From contig CM049310.1 of the NCBI GenBank assembly GCA_026874595.1, forward strand, positions 77,741,056 to 77,805,055: DNA of 64,000 nt. Direction: 5' to 3'. This DNA is from Sipunculus nudus. Its lineage: Eukaryota > Annelida > Sipuncula > Golfingiida > Sipunculidae. Made by a program: the position numbers and the translations under genes. The notes under the pieces were generated by a model. The model saw only the letters and a list, made by a program, of their open reading frames with translations. It made no database searches and was not told the DNA's origin. This document shows, piece by piece, positions 1-11,739 of the stretch (positions within the stretch are counted from its first letter, which is position 1; each line of letters opens with the position of its first letter).

Positions 1-1393
1 GCAAAAACATTAAGTTGAACTAGTTATTTATGTTTATAGAATGTAAATAAATACCGAATTCTTTGATTTAGTCTATTTCTGGCAAATTGAAGTTAAAGTC
101 AGTAAAATAATTTCATGATAAATTAAGATTATGTGGTTATATAACATTATCAGCGATGTAAGTATTTATTTGAATATATTAACAAACCATAATCCACTCT
201 CAACCCATAAAATGCCACAGAAGACTAAACGCCACTGGAAGCTCCGTCGTATTGAAACTTGATCTAAATTGCTACCATCGATGATTTTACTGCAATTTAT
301 TAATTTCTGGGAAAGGTTATTATTCCAAACATATATAATACCAACAACAAATGTTGAAGAACCGCCCAACAGTTCATCATATATTCAATAAGTCCATGGA
401 TTTGCCTGTAGCTCTTTTCCCTCCTATCCAGATACATATTATTTTAGATAAGTGTTAACAAATATTGGTTTATGATACATTTTCATTATCGCATTTACCA
501 TATAATATGATCGAGATGTATTTGTGCCCTGATAAATAATGATTAAAGGTGTTGACAATTCAATAAATTGTTTCAATCACCTGGATTTCTCGTAAATACG
601 ACTTCAGATATAGCTTTCGAAGGGGATGGTTTCACTGATAAAGTGTATATATACTAGTATATTCCCTATATATTCTAATTATATGGGTAATTTATCTTTA
701 TAATCCTAACCATTATGCAATTTTTTTTATTAAAATGAAACATTTCTTATCTTCTCCAATATTTTCAATTTCAGAACATGAGAGCTTTTAAACATACTCA
801 CATGATACATTTTCACATCAATGGATGACGTGACCTTTTGACCTGAAGCGACCTACAATTATACTTTAACATCAATTCGTCACAATTTCTACTATAACTG
901 TTCATGATATTTCATTATGGTGTTCTTATTATGTATATTGATTAATTTAAAATGAGTTTGAGAGTCAATCGAGTTTACAACATCCCGTTTATTGTTGTAA
1001 ACATGTGAAATTTTACGTAAAATCCTGTTATTTTGGACTCGGGCCTGCTGAAAGAGCTAGAAACCGAGTTCGGGTAGGCACCCCCTCCAGAATGATCAGG
1101 ATTGACCTGTAGATGCTTCATACCAAATTTGGTGCTTTTATCCGGCGTGTAACGATAATTCCGTTAAGCCACCTGACTATTTTTTTTATATGTAAGGGCC
1201 CTTTTCCATACGCGCGCGCTGAAAAATCGCAACAGTGCAAATCATGTGTCCCTTTCCCATGCACGCGGAAACGTGCGCGGATGAGTCTTCTTGTGGTGGT
1301 CAAGGACGCGAATGCAGTCTGCTTGTAGCCGCCCTAGCATAAGCCATGGTGATAAATTATACTTAATTGCTGCTCTGCTTGTTGACTTTAATG

Positions 1394-1428
<35 letters not shown>

Positions 1429-2445
1429 AAATGTATAATTATGAGGGGGATGTTAAATACCCATGCATACCCGCATGTCAATAACACACTACCGTAATAA
1501 AACTATACGTTGCTGCAAATTTATTAAAAAAAATTAAATGCATGCATGAATACAGTGAGCTGTACATAACAGATACATGCTCGACATATTGCCGGGAACG
1601 CTTTAGGAAGGGGAATCCCTTTTGAAAACACGTCACGCGAAGGGGGGATTCCGTGGAAACCCTCGCGTTTCCGCGCACATGGAAAAGCTCAATTAAACGC
1701 GGGTTTTTTTAGCGCGCGGAAGGATATTGGAGCAAATTTGAATGGTCTCATCACAGGAATTGCATGACAGGCCATTATCTGTTTCTCACACTCGTACTTC
1801 TATAAAACATATTTCTGTTTTTAATAGACCCAGCTAATTTCATCTAGACAGTTAGACAGCATCGTATTTTGCTGTTTGTGAGCGGGTTGTTGGATTAAAT
1901 TTGGAGGATATCCAATGCATGTTGGATACGATTTCCATTTTTTTAACAATAATAAATAAGAATGACCCAGCAAAGCACATTTGAACCCAATTAACTGTAC
2001 AGATATGGCACGTCAACTGACTTATCACCAAATACCGTGTCCTGCCAGGAGTGTTCTGCTTTCTTTAATTAAAACCCAATTTCCTCAAGGCATTTCCCCA
2101 CTCTTGTTAGTTTTACCAGATACCAAGTTCTGCATTTAGATATAATCTGTTTGTGAGTTTTAAGTTTATGATATATATGGAGTACGGTGGCTGTCATTTT
2201 ATTGTTCTCTAAGACAAGTAACATCCTTTATATTCTATATAATATTCATTTCGACATCACTGAAAATGGTGTTATGTCCTTCAAGAACATAGTGCATGAG
2301 CATTTTATGCCATGTCTAAGGCTACGCCCTGCACCCCAGTTTACTTCTTGCTGTGAACCACTGGGGTATCTATCACAGTGCAATGATGCCTTTGCTAGTT
2401 CATTAAATATTTTAATCTTCATGGGCTATTGTTCACTTTAGCATT

Positions 2446-2498
<53 letters not shown>

Positions 2499-2940
2499 TT
2501 ATATATATATATATTAAAAAGACTAATTTTGTTTGGTATTTATTCCATCAAATACACATAGACAGTTAAAATTCTTTGCCTGTGTCACACTATATTCAAT
2601 AATCCATGAGTTGGGAAACATGTTCCAAGAGATACAAAATGTTCTGTTTTCATGCAACATGTTGCACGTGGTGAGGTTACACAGGAAAACAATGGAAACA
2701 TTAGTTTTAAGGTCAGATCACTAGAACCTCCAAGATAATAAATATTAAGACAGAAGAGTACTGTAAATGGACAAGACGAAAACCTGTTTTGGGCACATGT
2801 TGCATGTACGTATGTTTCGGGGTCGTCTTCATGTAATGCAACCTCTGAAAAAGATATACATGTACAGTATGTAGTACAACATGTTGCGCAACATCTTCCT
2901 AAATGTATTTTTTTTTTGCTCATGCGACTATTGACATAGG
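1..2940. other. Left flank, non-coding
   Basis: I see no supportable gene here; the short open frames have no family signature and no splice context. The stretch is AT-rich, with two (AT)n microsatellites (about 1394-1425 and 2449-2515) and a GC-richer patch at 1200-1720 with CGCG-containing runs and two NF-kB-like decamers (1610-1619 and 1643-1652). It lies outside the inverted duplication, whose left arm starts near 2945. Confidence 0.6.
2449..2515. repeat. (AT)n microsatellite
   Basis: Nearly uninterrupted AT dinucleotide run of about 67 bp with one TTT interruption. A shorter run of the same kind is at about 1394-1425. Confidence 0.95.
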
Positions 2941-4300
2941 CAGTAAGACTGGAATTAATGGGCTTTCAATTTGTGAAATACTGTTTTCTCAGATATTGTG
3001 CTGCTTGCATGCTGATAAATGCTAATCATGCATGTCTACAATTAGGTGACAGTGTTTTCTTTAACCATAAAGAAATAACCCTTGTTCTCTCCTTACAGAT
3101 TATAAGTTTCCTTTAGAACACATGCACATTCCGAAATGCTTCAGAAAATAAGTTTATATTTTACTCACATTACCTGTGGTGCAAGCAAACATATAAACAC
3201 TCTCCATTCATATTATATTGAACACAACGTTTTAAAGGGGCTTATTCCGATATCTGACGTCTGTCAACAAAACATAATCCCTCAAACCTTTAGAAAAGGG
3301 AAAGTGCCGATCCCAGCCTGAAGTTTCTCCTTTCTGTGCAGGGGATCTAACATTTCTCTGGTTTTAATATAATTTTATTTAAATTAGATTTCCTGTTATA
3401 TGTTTTCATGTGTAAATTATCACATTTATTTTTCTTTCGGATCCCCATACTGCCACCAACCATCACAGATCAGATTCGATTATGGGAGCTGGAGAGAGAC
3501 AACTTTAAGTTCACCGAGGGTGTAATGTACAATCAGTTTCTGTCACAAAGTGACTTTGAATTACTCAGAATTGCCCAGGGAGTTGTTGCTTATATAAACA
3601 TACAGAGAGAAAAAATACTTCCTCATTTATACTTGCTGTTTAGGTTAGGAATACAATGAATCCGGTGATGGAGAACAAGAGTCAGGAATTGGACTGGGGT
3701 CCGGACTCGAATACATTTCTTTGGGGACTCGGACTTTGACGCGAACGTCCCGGACTCGGACTTGCACTTGGACACGGAGGTAAGGATTAGAGAAATCAGG
3801 CTGAGACCACTGAAGGAAACATTTGTCACACACCAAAGCATCTATATGTATACATGTGCGAACTACTTTCAGAATATTACGACAAAAAGACCATGTATCA
3901 AGCGTCAGGTCTGCATCGGAAGCATATTGTATCAGAAGCACATTGACGCAAGTTAATTGTCAAGAGATGTGGAAACGGAGTTTTATCAAAGAATGGCAGA
4001 CGTTTTGTTTCAGTGTATCCCTGACTTCCGTGCTCTCTCCCTGCGGTTCGCTTGGAATGGTAGTACGTTCATTTGTCGAGAAAACTAAGATCCTAGTTTA
4101 TTAAAACTTGAATAAACAGTAATTTCGGCCTTTTTTGTTCACTGAATATAGAATAAAAATCTCTGACTGTATAAAAATAACTGCCCCTGATCCACAGATA
4201 TTAACAAGCTAAGGACATAATGCACTTTCATGTGGCCATTTCAAGTGACTCGCGTGGTCTAGCCTCCTGTTTTCTCAATAATTTAGGTTATATAGGTCAG

Positions 4301-4454
4301 TGTTGAATAACTAACTCAGTAAACTGAAAACAACCTTTTATCCGCCATAATACATCCTCGAGAGTCCGGTCTTTGCGAGACTCTCGTTTTGATGTCGCGT
4401 TCAACTATAATCTCCAAAATTATTCCCGGGATTATTGCAAACAGGAACACAACA
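4301..4454 (-). repeat. 3' LTR of the Gypsy element
   Basis: Downstream LTR in element orientation, 154 bp, same TG...CA ends as the copy at 7930-8086. Visible differences from the other LTR indicate an insertion that is not recent. No clear polypurine tract is seen next to it. Confidence 0.82.
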
Positions 4455-4595
4455 TATTTTCGCAATTTTAAAACCAAGACCTTTATACTTGATTCTGGTG
4501 TACAGTCACAAAATTATGATATGGGTACAAGTCCTTCTGTACTTGGCACGCCGGTAAATAAATACTCGAATGTAAACAGGTTTTACAATTACACA

Positions 4596-4760
4596 TAGTC
4601 ATTTAAATAACGCGGAGGACTACGGGATCTCCGAGGACGTCCACCGTGCACCAGAGGTTGTGGTGCGACGGCAGGCCCATCACAAAACATGTCGAGAGGA
4701 AGAGCGGTGTCCGACGATTAACACGTTTGGGATGTAGGCACACATCGTCGTGCATTCCAA
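4596..4760 (-). pseudogene. Gypsy pol C-terminal tail
   Basis: Minus-strand reading from about 4705 to 4596 gives an Arg/Pro-rich tail ending SPPRYLNDYV and a stop, the usual end of Ty3/Gypsy pol polyproteins. It joins the integrase across a frame change. The 140 bp to the LTR are non-coding. Confidence 0.65.
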
Positions 4761-4782
4761 ACAGTTCTATAATTCAAAAAGG

Positions 4783-5400
4783 TCATACCTGCTGATGTAT
4801 CTGTTTTGGATCCGACAGGACTGGAGACAGTTTGTGATGCTGGAATGGTCGCTTATGCCGAACATAATCGCCAGACTTAAGTTTTGGAATTGTCTGTATG
4901 GTCTCTTTCAGGTTTCTTCCATCCGCTAAGCCGGTTTTCAGTCCCTCTTTAATAACGCGATTGAACCTTTTCACAGCGCCAGTACTCTGAGGGTTGTATC
5001 GAGCTGTGAGTTGATGCTCACTCCTCAGGGACTTCAAGTAGCCTTGAAACTCATGGGAGGGGAAATGTGGGCCATTATCCGTGACCACAGTATCTGGTAG
5101 GCCCATCTCGTGAACAGATTTATTCAGAATTGATATGATCGTGTTTGAAGTAACAATACCTGGTAATTGTGAGTGCATGTCATGCACGACGACGATAAAC
5201 GTTCACTGAAGGGTGCAACTTTGATTTCTCCAAATATGTTTATCTGGATCTTTTGCCAAGGACAGTGTGCCCATGTGATAGGTTGTACAGGAGGCTGATC
5301 GGGTTGGTTAGCTTTGTTGCTAATAGTACAAACTACACATTGCTGAACGTGGGCTTTGATATGCGAGTCCAATTTTGGCTACATCGCTGTTTCATGCGGA
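4783..5400 (-). pseudogene. Gypsy integrase remnant with altered catalytic residue
   Basis: Two overlapping frames (5124-5372 and 4783-5187) give the integrase. The first has the Cys-x2-Cys (CVVC) end of the zinc-binding region. The second has the second catalytic Asp in VVTDNGPHF and the block RYNPQSTGAVKRFNRV. In that block the third catalytic residue, Glu in the family, reads Lys (codon AAA on the minus strand). Together with the frameshift this means no integrase activity. Confidence 0.88.
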
Positions 5401-5861
5401 GAATTCCCAGATGACCCGCAGGGGCCATGCCTAGCACTCTTTGGTACAGCGATTGTGGTATAACTGCTTTAGTGCACCTTGCCAGGAAATAGGTATTCCA
5501 CACAGACAATTTGTTTTCACGTGTAAGTAGGGTTTCAAGTCATCCGAAACGATTTTTTTGCCATCCATCAATGGTGTACTATCTTACCAGTTGAAAAGGA
5601 TCGGTCTCTGAAGCGGCTTGTAAGTCAGATGACGTGACTAGGGATGTGTTGATTTGAAGAATATCAGCATCATGCAAGTCCTGCACATATTCCATGGGTT
5701 GTATATTAGAACTTGGCTGGTGCACTAGTCGACTGAGCATGTCTGGACCACTATTTTTGTCACCAGGTGTGTACTCAACTTTGAAGTTGTACTGGTGAAG
5801 TCTGTCAGACTAACGGTAGATACGCAGAGGTTTATGCACCGAACCTGTTGTATCTAAGAGT

Positions 5862-6100
5862 TTAGTAAGAGCAGTACATGCCAGAGCTTACAAGCAAAGA
5901 CGCAGACTCAAGCGTCGCGTTCTCCGGTGGAGTATTTACGCTCTGTCGGCGACAGAGTCCTGGAAGCAAACGCGACTGGATGTTCAACACTCCCAACTTT
6001 CTGTGACAACACAGCTCCCAAGGCGATTTGCGATGTGTCTGTAGCAACGATTTCTGGGAGTTCCGGATCAAAATGAGAGAGAGTTGGTGTTGACATAATG
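5862..6100 (-). pseudogene. Gypsy RNase H remnant
   Basis: The minus-strand frame at 5908-6096 matches the start of the Ty3/Gypsy RNase H domain: a HFDPELPEIVATDTS-like first Asp motif, then ALGAVLSQ, then PVAFASRTLSPTERKYST. It lies immediately downstream of the RT segment, as expected. Stops and frame changes follow, so only the first half of the domain is readable. Confidence 0.85.
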
Positions 6101-6419
6101 CGTTCTTTTCAGTTCAATTAAAGCTGTACGTTGTTCATCGGCCCATTCCCGAGCCTGGTCTTGGCGTAGAAGTTTGCGGAGCGGTTCTGCAATGTCAGCT
6201 TAAATGGCCCAGATTTCAGATCGGAGTTAGCTGCGTCCAAGGAAGAAGAATCTTCCTTTCTGTTCTGTGGTTCTGGTAGGTCTGTGATAACCTGTGTGTT
6301 TTACTGTAAAGGCCACAATCCTTCTTTGGAAACATGGTACCCGAAGAAATAAATTTCCTCGACTGAAAATTGATATTTCTTTTGATTCAGTGTGAAATTT
6401 TGTTCAGCAAGTCTTTTGA

Positions 6420-6985
6420 GAACTTCTCCGAGTCTCTGATCATATTGTTCTTACTATATCATCAAGGATGTGCACAGTGCCTTCACATCCTGATAAGACT
6501 GTAGAGAGTATTTTTGGAAAGCACTTGGCGCTGACGAACGTCCGTATGGCATGCGACAGTACTGGAAAAATGACATATAAATGCAGTGAGGTGTCGAGAT
6601 TCCTCAGCTAAAGGAATCAATCTGAAGATAGCTGCGACGCAGATCAAATTTTGTGAACAGTATGGCACCTCTTAATATTGTGACAGGTCCTCCATGGTGG
6701 TACTTATCAGGTATAATAGCCTTATTGACTTGTTTCAGGTTGATGCACAGTCTAAATTCACCTGGTTTCCTTCGTGCTATCACCAAATTGGATATCCATG
6801 GAGATGTATCAACTTTCTCTATAATTCCTAATTTATGGAGTTTGCAAAGTTCTTGTAAAACCACAAGGACTGTTAAAGGAAGTCTCCATAGCTTCTGAGA
6901 CACAGGAGTAACAGAAGTGTCCCATTCAACTGGAACCCTGCTTGGTGACATCGATTGGGAAACTTTGAATAGTATGGTCTTTGTA
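6420..6985 (-). pseudogene. Gypsy reverse transcriptase remnant
   Basis: The frame at 6604-6951 carries the early RT blocks: a GIIEKVDTSPWISNLV-like stretch, then PGEFRLCINLKQVNKAI and FTKFDLRRSYLQI. The catalytic box is just downstream near 6455-6480 and reads ILDD, where YxDD is expected. The frame breaks between the two. The product would copy element RNA into DNA. Confidence 0.85.
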
Positions 6986-6989
6986 GCTG

Positions 6990-7345
6990 ACCGGGAGATT
7001 TACTATCCCCAACACTTCTATTGTCTTGTTATTATATGCCACTAAACTAATCTGTGGTGAAGTAAGTGCATGATCTGAGAAATGCTGTTTGTAAAGTTCA
7101 TTACTGAGAATGTATACCTTTGCTCCAAGATCGACCTACAGATTTATTGAAACATTGGCTATGCTGAATGTACACTGTTTAAGGCTATCTTGACCACCAA
7201 CAAGAGTCACTGAATACACAGTAACAGGCGCACCTTGTATTCGGCGCACACTAGCTGGAGGATGTTTTGTTCTACAGCATTTAGCGAAGTGATTGTTCTT
7301 ATATTTGACCGCCTGAACACATGCGTCCGAATGTTGAAACCTCCA
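6990..7345 (-). pseudogene. Gypsy zinc knuckle and aspartic protease remnant
   Basis: Around 7245-7290 (minus strand) a HFAKCCRTK-like tail of a CCHC zinc knuckle is readable. At about 7110-7130 the protease active-site region reads VDLGAK, where the family has Asp-Thr/Ser-Gly; here the middle residue is Leu. Following residues (about 6995-7110) fit a retropepsin body. The catalytic triplet change and an upstream stop indicate a dead enzyme. Confidence 0.65.
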
Positions 7346-7437
7346 TCTATACTACTGGCAGTATTACTAGACATTAGTTTGGATTTGTGGATTGCAGTCT
7401 CTATTTGTATTTCAAGCGTAGAAACACATTCTAGAGT

Positions 7438-7930
7438 CTACGTGTCTGGCTGAATTAAGAGTCTTTCACGAATGCGTGGAAACAGTGTTTTTCCTATTAA
7501 CTGATCACGTATTAACTCATCACATAATTGTCCAAAGTTACATGCGGAGGCTAACTCAGTAAGAGGTGCAACGTACTCATGGACAGATTCGTCTTGCCGC
7601 TGGACTCTCTGGCGGAGGCGGTATCGCTCCATCATGGCTGATTTGTGAGGTCCGAAGTGGTTTTCTTATGCAGTAATAGTTTCTGTGTACGTAAAAGTAT
7701 CAATTCCAGGCATGGAATGAAACAGTCTTTGGCCCTCCTTTCCCAAAAAGTGACTCAGGATGGCGCGTTTCCGCACGTCAGACGTTGCTTCTGTGTCGAG
7801 AGCATTTGTCATCATTTATGTTTGGAAAGCGGTAAACAAGCGCTTCCATGGGTCTGTCAGTTTCCCCGGGTTCTGGAGGAACGGGTTTGGTGGCGGCAGC
7901 TTGATGCTCACCATCGTTGTCGCCAAATAT
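7438..7930 (-). pseudogene. Gypsy gag remnant
   Basis: The minus-strand frame at 7438-7635 contains the pattern of the retrotransposon gag domain: a basic stretch, then DESVHEYVAPLTELASACNF, then an LCDELIRDQLI-like helix and a IRERLL motif. The segment above it, to 7930, would encode the gag N-terminus in other frames. Gag would form the particle core of the element. Frame breaks make it non-functional. Confidence 0.78.
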
Positions 7931-8086
7931 GTTGAATAACAGACTCAGCAAGTTGAAAACAACCTTTAATCCGCCATAATACATCCTCGAGAGTCCGGTC
8001 TCGTGAGACTCTTGTTTGGGTGTCGCGTACAAAATAATATAATATCCAAACATATCCCTGCTATTATTGCGAACAGGAACTCAACA
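7930..8086 (-). repeat. 5' LTR of the Gypsy element
   Basis: In element orientation this is the upstream LTR (157 bp). It shares most of its length with the LTR at 4301-4454, including the block around 7976-8005. It starts TG and ends CA on the plus strand. The primer-binding site would lie immediately below 7930 (minus strand, TTTGGCGACAACGATGG); I did not assign a tRNA. Confidence 0.82.
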
Positions 8087-9099
8087 GTTAGCAACAGTCA
8101 TGTTTTATTAACACACATAAACAGTCATGTTCTATTGACAGATATCGGACATAAACAATCATTTCGCGTTTAAAATTAATGAGCAATGACGGGAAGTATG
8201 AAAAATCCTTGGTTCTTTTATTATCGAACACCTGCTGATTCTGAGTGTCAGACGATCTTCATTTCTGCAATATACTAATATTTCATATTTTTCCTATTAT
8301 ATTAACACACTCAGAAAATTTTTTTTCTGTACGAACAGAAGTAGACAATATGGTAATAATAAACCTTCAAGTAAAACGCTCGTGTACACTTAAATAAAAT
8401 TTGATTTTAAATTTCAGTTTATAAAGAGGTTTTATTGGACCCGGACATGGAATCAGGTTTCAAATGACTCTGACTCGAAGAAGGTGGACTCTATGAACTA
8501 GTTTTATTTGTGAAATACAGTGAAACTGTATAGTTACGACCATTTGGTTAATCCCCAACTTTGCATTATCCGAAATGCAGACAATGAAAATATATTCAAC
8601 AATGAATTGAGTTTCGATTTTTCTGGGCTAAATAGTAATAATTCCAATGTATGTTACATGATAAATTGATTATATTGATGGAAAATCAAACAAAAATGCT
8701 GTTGCCAATGTGTACTATGAACTAGCTTCATTGATTCATGTCTGTCATTCTCTGGTAACTTCCGGTGCCCGGTGACAGGTTGGCAATCATGGTAAATCGT
8801 GTGAAAACGTTTCTTCATTCAAACTATTGTTTATCTGAACAAAAACCCTGTCCCTGATCATTTTAGATAATCGACGTTCTACAGACGTATTGCCAGCTAA
8901 ATGTTTGTTAGTTTAAGAATCTATATGGTGTTATATTATTAATTGATGATGTTGTAATCATTTGTTACATGATCTTGGTGTACCGACGTACATGGGACAA
9001 CCCATCCAGGAGAGTAATGCTTGTAACACGAGCAGGTTTCGATGAGGTCAAACGCTCCTGGAAGAGACATTCTTTCAATATAAATATGGAAGACTAGAT

Positions 9100-10990
9100 C
9101 TTTACTTTAGCATAAAATTCCAAACATCATATTTTATTAAGGAACTTGTTACCCTTACACTAACAAGAAGTAATGGACATGTTGCTGATGTTTAGCTTAA
9201 ACCAAACTAAAAAAAAATGTGTTATATGCATATTAGTGTACCATATTCGCATATGCCCAGGTCAAGGTTATATGACTCTCCTTGAGTGGGTGAAGGTCAT
9301 ATGAACTAAAGTATGAATTGGATTGTATGACAAGAGTCTTTCACCTTTGTGGAAATAAACCTAAACCTAGGTGCCGTCCAATTTCTGTTTGAGGACTTTC
9401 AATTGAATAAAATGACAAAGTGATACACCATTTTGGACACTTTACACATCTTATCCCTAAATTAAGGGTCATTTATAGGTCATAATTCAGATCAGCCAGG
9501 GCTGATACGTTTTATGGTAAAATGAAAGAAATGAAAACGTTGAAAAAAATTGTGTTATGAATTATGCAGTTTGCTGTTTAGTTTTCTTCAGTTAAAAATG
9601 AACTACACCTTAGATTTAGATCAACTACACACGCTAGCATTTTACCCCATTCCCTGCAAAGGCAGCTTCCATAGAACAGATTCAATGATTTCGGTTTACC
9701 AGCCATACTGTAATCTATATATGTTTACAAAGTATCCTAAAGAAAACCACATGCCTCCTTCATGTTACATATTTAGTCCCCAATTGTAAGAAGGGATATT
9801 AACTTAAATGGTCCACGTCTGTCCGTCCGTTCTGCCCCTTGCTTTTTCCGAATATCTGTAAAGTCCCTGCTGCTTTCATCACCAAATTTTACAGTCATAC
9901 TGAGCATATAACTAATGTGATAATCATCTGCAGGTCGCGCCAACTCTGTTTAGCAATTTTCTGTGACCCAAAATGATCTGTTTTACTTTCCTTCAGATAT
10001 TTATGTAAATTATAACACTTTAGCCGGCAGATCATATGCAAGGTTTCCTTGAAGCCACGGAAATTTAATGAATATTATATTTAATAGAATTATTTTCTGT
10101 TTTTCTGGGTTTTTTTTTTATATTCGGCAAAATCTTTAATCTTTTATTTCATGAACCACTTGTTCAGTCATTTCTAAATTTTTAGACATGATTAAGAATT
10201 TCAGTGCTATGTGACTTTTGCCTGAATATTGCACTAACTCTCGTATAACATACTCTCTAGAAAGTGAAATGGTATTTTCTGTTGAATTCTGAGTTATTCA
10301 GATAATGATGAAGTTTTAGCTATCCTGTCAACTGTAGCTATGACCATGGGAAATTAAATGTGTGTGACATAAATGTTTATCTTCAATATGGCTTCCTCGT
10401 GCAAATTCAAATGATACCAATAAAATATTTTAGGATTTCAATTATTTACATACATGATGTTAAATCAAGTACCAAATATCCAAGCAACAGCAGGAGCTAT
10501 TAACTCAAAATGTTGCAGGAACACCTCTTTGCCGCATTCGAGACAGATATCTTTGATGACCTGTCCCTCTGTATCTCTTGTTCAAATCTGTCTAGTTTAC
10601 AAATTACATACCCCATTGCTCCCAGTAAAAGAAGGGTCATCTGGATAATTGCTAATCATGCATTTTCTGTTTTAAATCTAGTTTGTATTTTGCAAGTATT
10701 TTGAATTTGAAGTGGGTTCTTTGCAAGGTTTGGGGATATTTGAGTATCATTGATGCCACACTTTCCCATTTAAACACATGGCGGTGTACTATTTGTGCCT
10801 TTAGGCCCTTGTTAGGTCTTTAAGAAGAATATATTACATCCGATATAACAGTGTTTTTACATTCTTGTTTTTCTTTCAATTTATGATCAATTAATATTAG
10901 TTTTGAGTTTATTATTTAATATTGATCTTTGTGTTAACGTTATATGTGACGTTTATGGGAAATATATTAGTCTGAGTGATAATCACTGAA
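9100..10990. other. Non-coding part of left arm
   Basis: No gene supported. Parts (9230-9640 and 10750-10870) still match the reverse complement of 33080-34250, the region downstream of GTF2H4, including a block at about 10820-10865 that pairs with 33105-33150. The rest is AT-rich with no clear content. Confidence 0.6.
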
Positions 10991-11010
10991 GTTTCCATCA
11001 ATAAAAACTA

Positions 11011-11734
11011 AAGCCTGTCGCCGTCTGGCTTTTAGTTGGAAATTTTATCTACGACTGGTCAAAGACAGTCGACTACCGTCTTCGACTGCTTGCGACTAGG
11101 GTGGAAGACTCAAAATCACGGAGTTTCCCGCGGTTCACAGAGTTAATAAACTAAACAAGCAGAACTGGACGTCAAGAATAAACGAGGGTAGAAAATGGCA
11201 TAAATATACTGTGGCAAATTTGAAACACATGCCAAAATCATATTAATATTGATGGCAATGGACCAACTATACCACGTTAAACTATAGAAATAACTTGTAA
11301 GCACTATCACAGTATCTATCAGTCTAAAATCCGTAGAACAACCCAGTAGTTCGAATATTATATTCGCATGTTCAGACTGTATTGTAACTGTTGTCGTAAG
11401 AGGATGGTATTAAGCCAGACAAGCGCAATCAGTTCGATCGTCTTGTGACCAAATGAAAATTTCTCCAGAAGACCTCTTTCTTGCTACAAACCGGATTTGC
11501 ATCGAGTGGCTGTCCGGTCACTTGAATATTTCCCTTTTCCTATTGGATGATGTTCAGTCGCATGGAAAGCGTTGCCCGTTCAATACAATCGCAACATTTG
11601 CAAGGAATCGCCATGCGAGAAATTTGCAATCGTCTGCGAAAGGGAGTCGCATCTAATCAGCGACAAATCGCATATCCCTTGCGAATGTAATCGCATTGCG
11701 TCGCAGAAAAAAAATGCCAGTGGGCGGCAGGCTT
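11011..11734 (+). mobile_element. Non-autonomous TIR element, family B (TCGCA-rich end)
   Basis: About 724 bp with imperfect terminal inverted repeats, AAGCCTGTCGCCGTCTGGC at the left and (reverse complement) AAGCCTGCCGCCCACTGGC at the right, flanked by TA on both sides (11009-11010 and 11735-11736). The last 170 bp are crowded with TCGCA/GCGAT words in both orientations, like subterminal transposase-binding repeats. No ORF for a transposase. Related sequence is at 28985-31656 and 31657-32068. Superfamily not assigned; TA flanks would fit Tc1/mariner-type insertion. Confidence 0.65.
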
Positions 11735-11739
11735 TACAT

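Larger units (their letters stand above)
4301..8086 (-). mobile_element. Degenerate Gypsy (Ty3-type) LTR retrotransposon
   Basis: About 3.8 kb, transcribed on the minus strand. Two short LTRs (154 and 157 bp) begin TGTTGA and end with CAACA. The interior has, in minus-strand order, gag, zinc-knuckle remnant, protease, reverse transcriptase, RNase H and integrase, the usual Ty3/Gypsy order. Flanking pentamers are GTCAG (4296-4300) and GTTAG (8087-8091), compatible with a 5-bp target duplication that has one later change. The coding region is broken by many frameshifts and stops and is about 3.5 kb inside the LTRs, shorter than the 4-6 kb usual for the family. It is inactive. Confidence 0.9.
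3665..8490. mobile_element. Composite insertion flanked by GGACTCGGAC-type repeats
   Basis: Homology to the right arm stops near 3660 and resumes near 8490, so this whole segment was inserted into the pseudogene intron. Just inside each edge (about 3690-3780 and 8435-8495) are degenerate repeats of the type GGACTCGGACTT. The Gypsy element at 4301-8086 sits inside, so this appears to be a nested insertion. The outer element is unidentified. Confidence 0.5.
3099..9096 (+). pseudogene. GTF2H4: GTF2H4 3'-end pseudogene (three exons plus introns)
   Basis: Plus-strand copy of the last three exons of the minus-strand GTF2H4 gene, with introns, so it arose by DNA duplication and not retrocopying. 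Exon copies are at 3099-3147, 3441-3579 and 8971-9096. Every internal splice site I can compare is dead. The first copy has a 1-base insertion giving an in-frame TAG and a donor changed from GTAAGT to ATAAGT. The second has its acceptor AG changed to GG, a 2-base deletion and a lost donor GT. The third has its acceptor AG changed to AT and a 4-base insertion. The intron between the second and third copies has grown from about 0.6 kb to about 5.4 kb through the insertion at 3665-8490. Confidence 0.93.

Noticed and set aside
1113-1328. Overlapping small open frames in the GC-rich patch
   Set aside because: Both strands are open because of composition; there is no start context, homology or splice support.
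2585-2923. 112-codon minus-strand open frame near the left edge
   Set aside because: No family motif or splice context, low-complexity surroundings, and no counterpart in the right arm.
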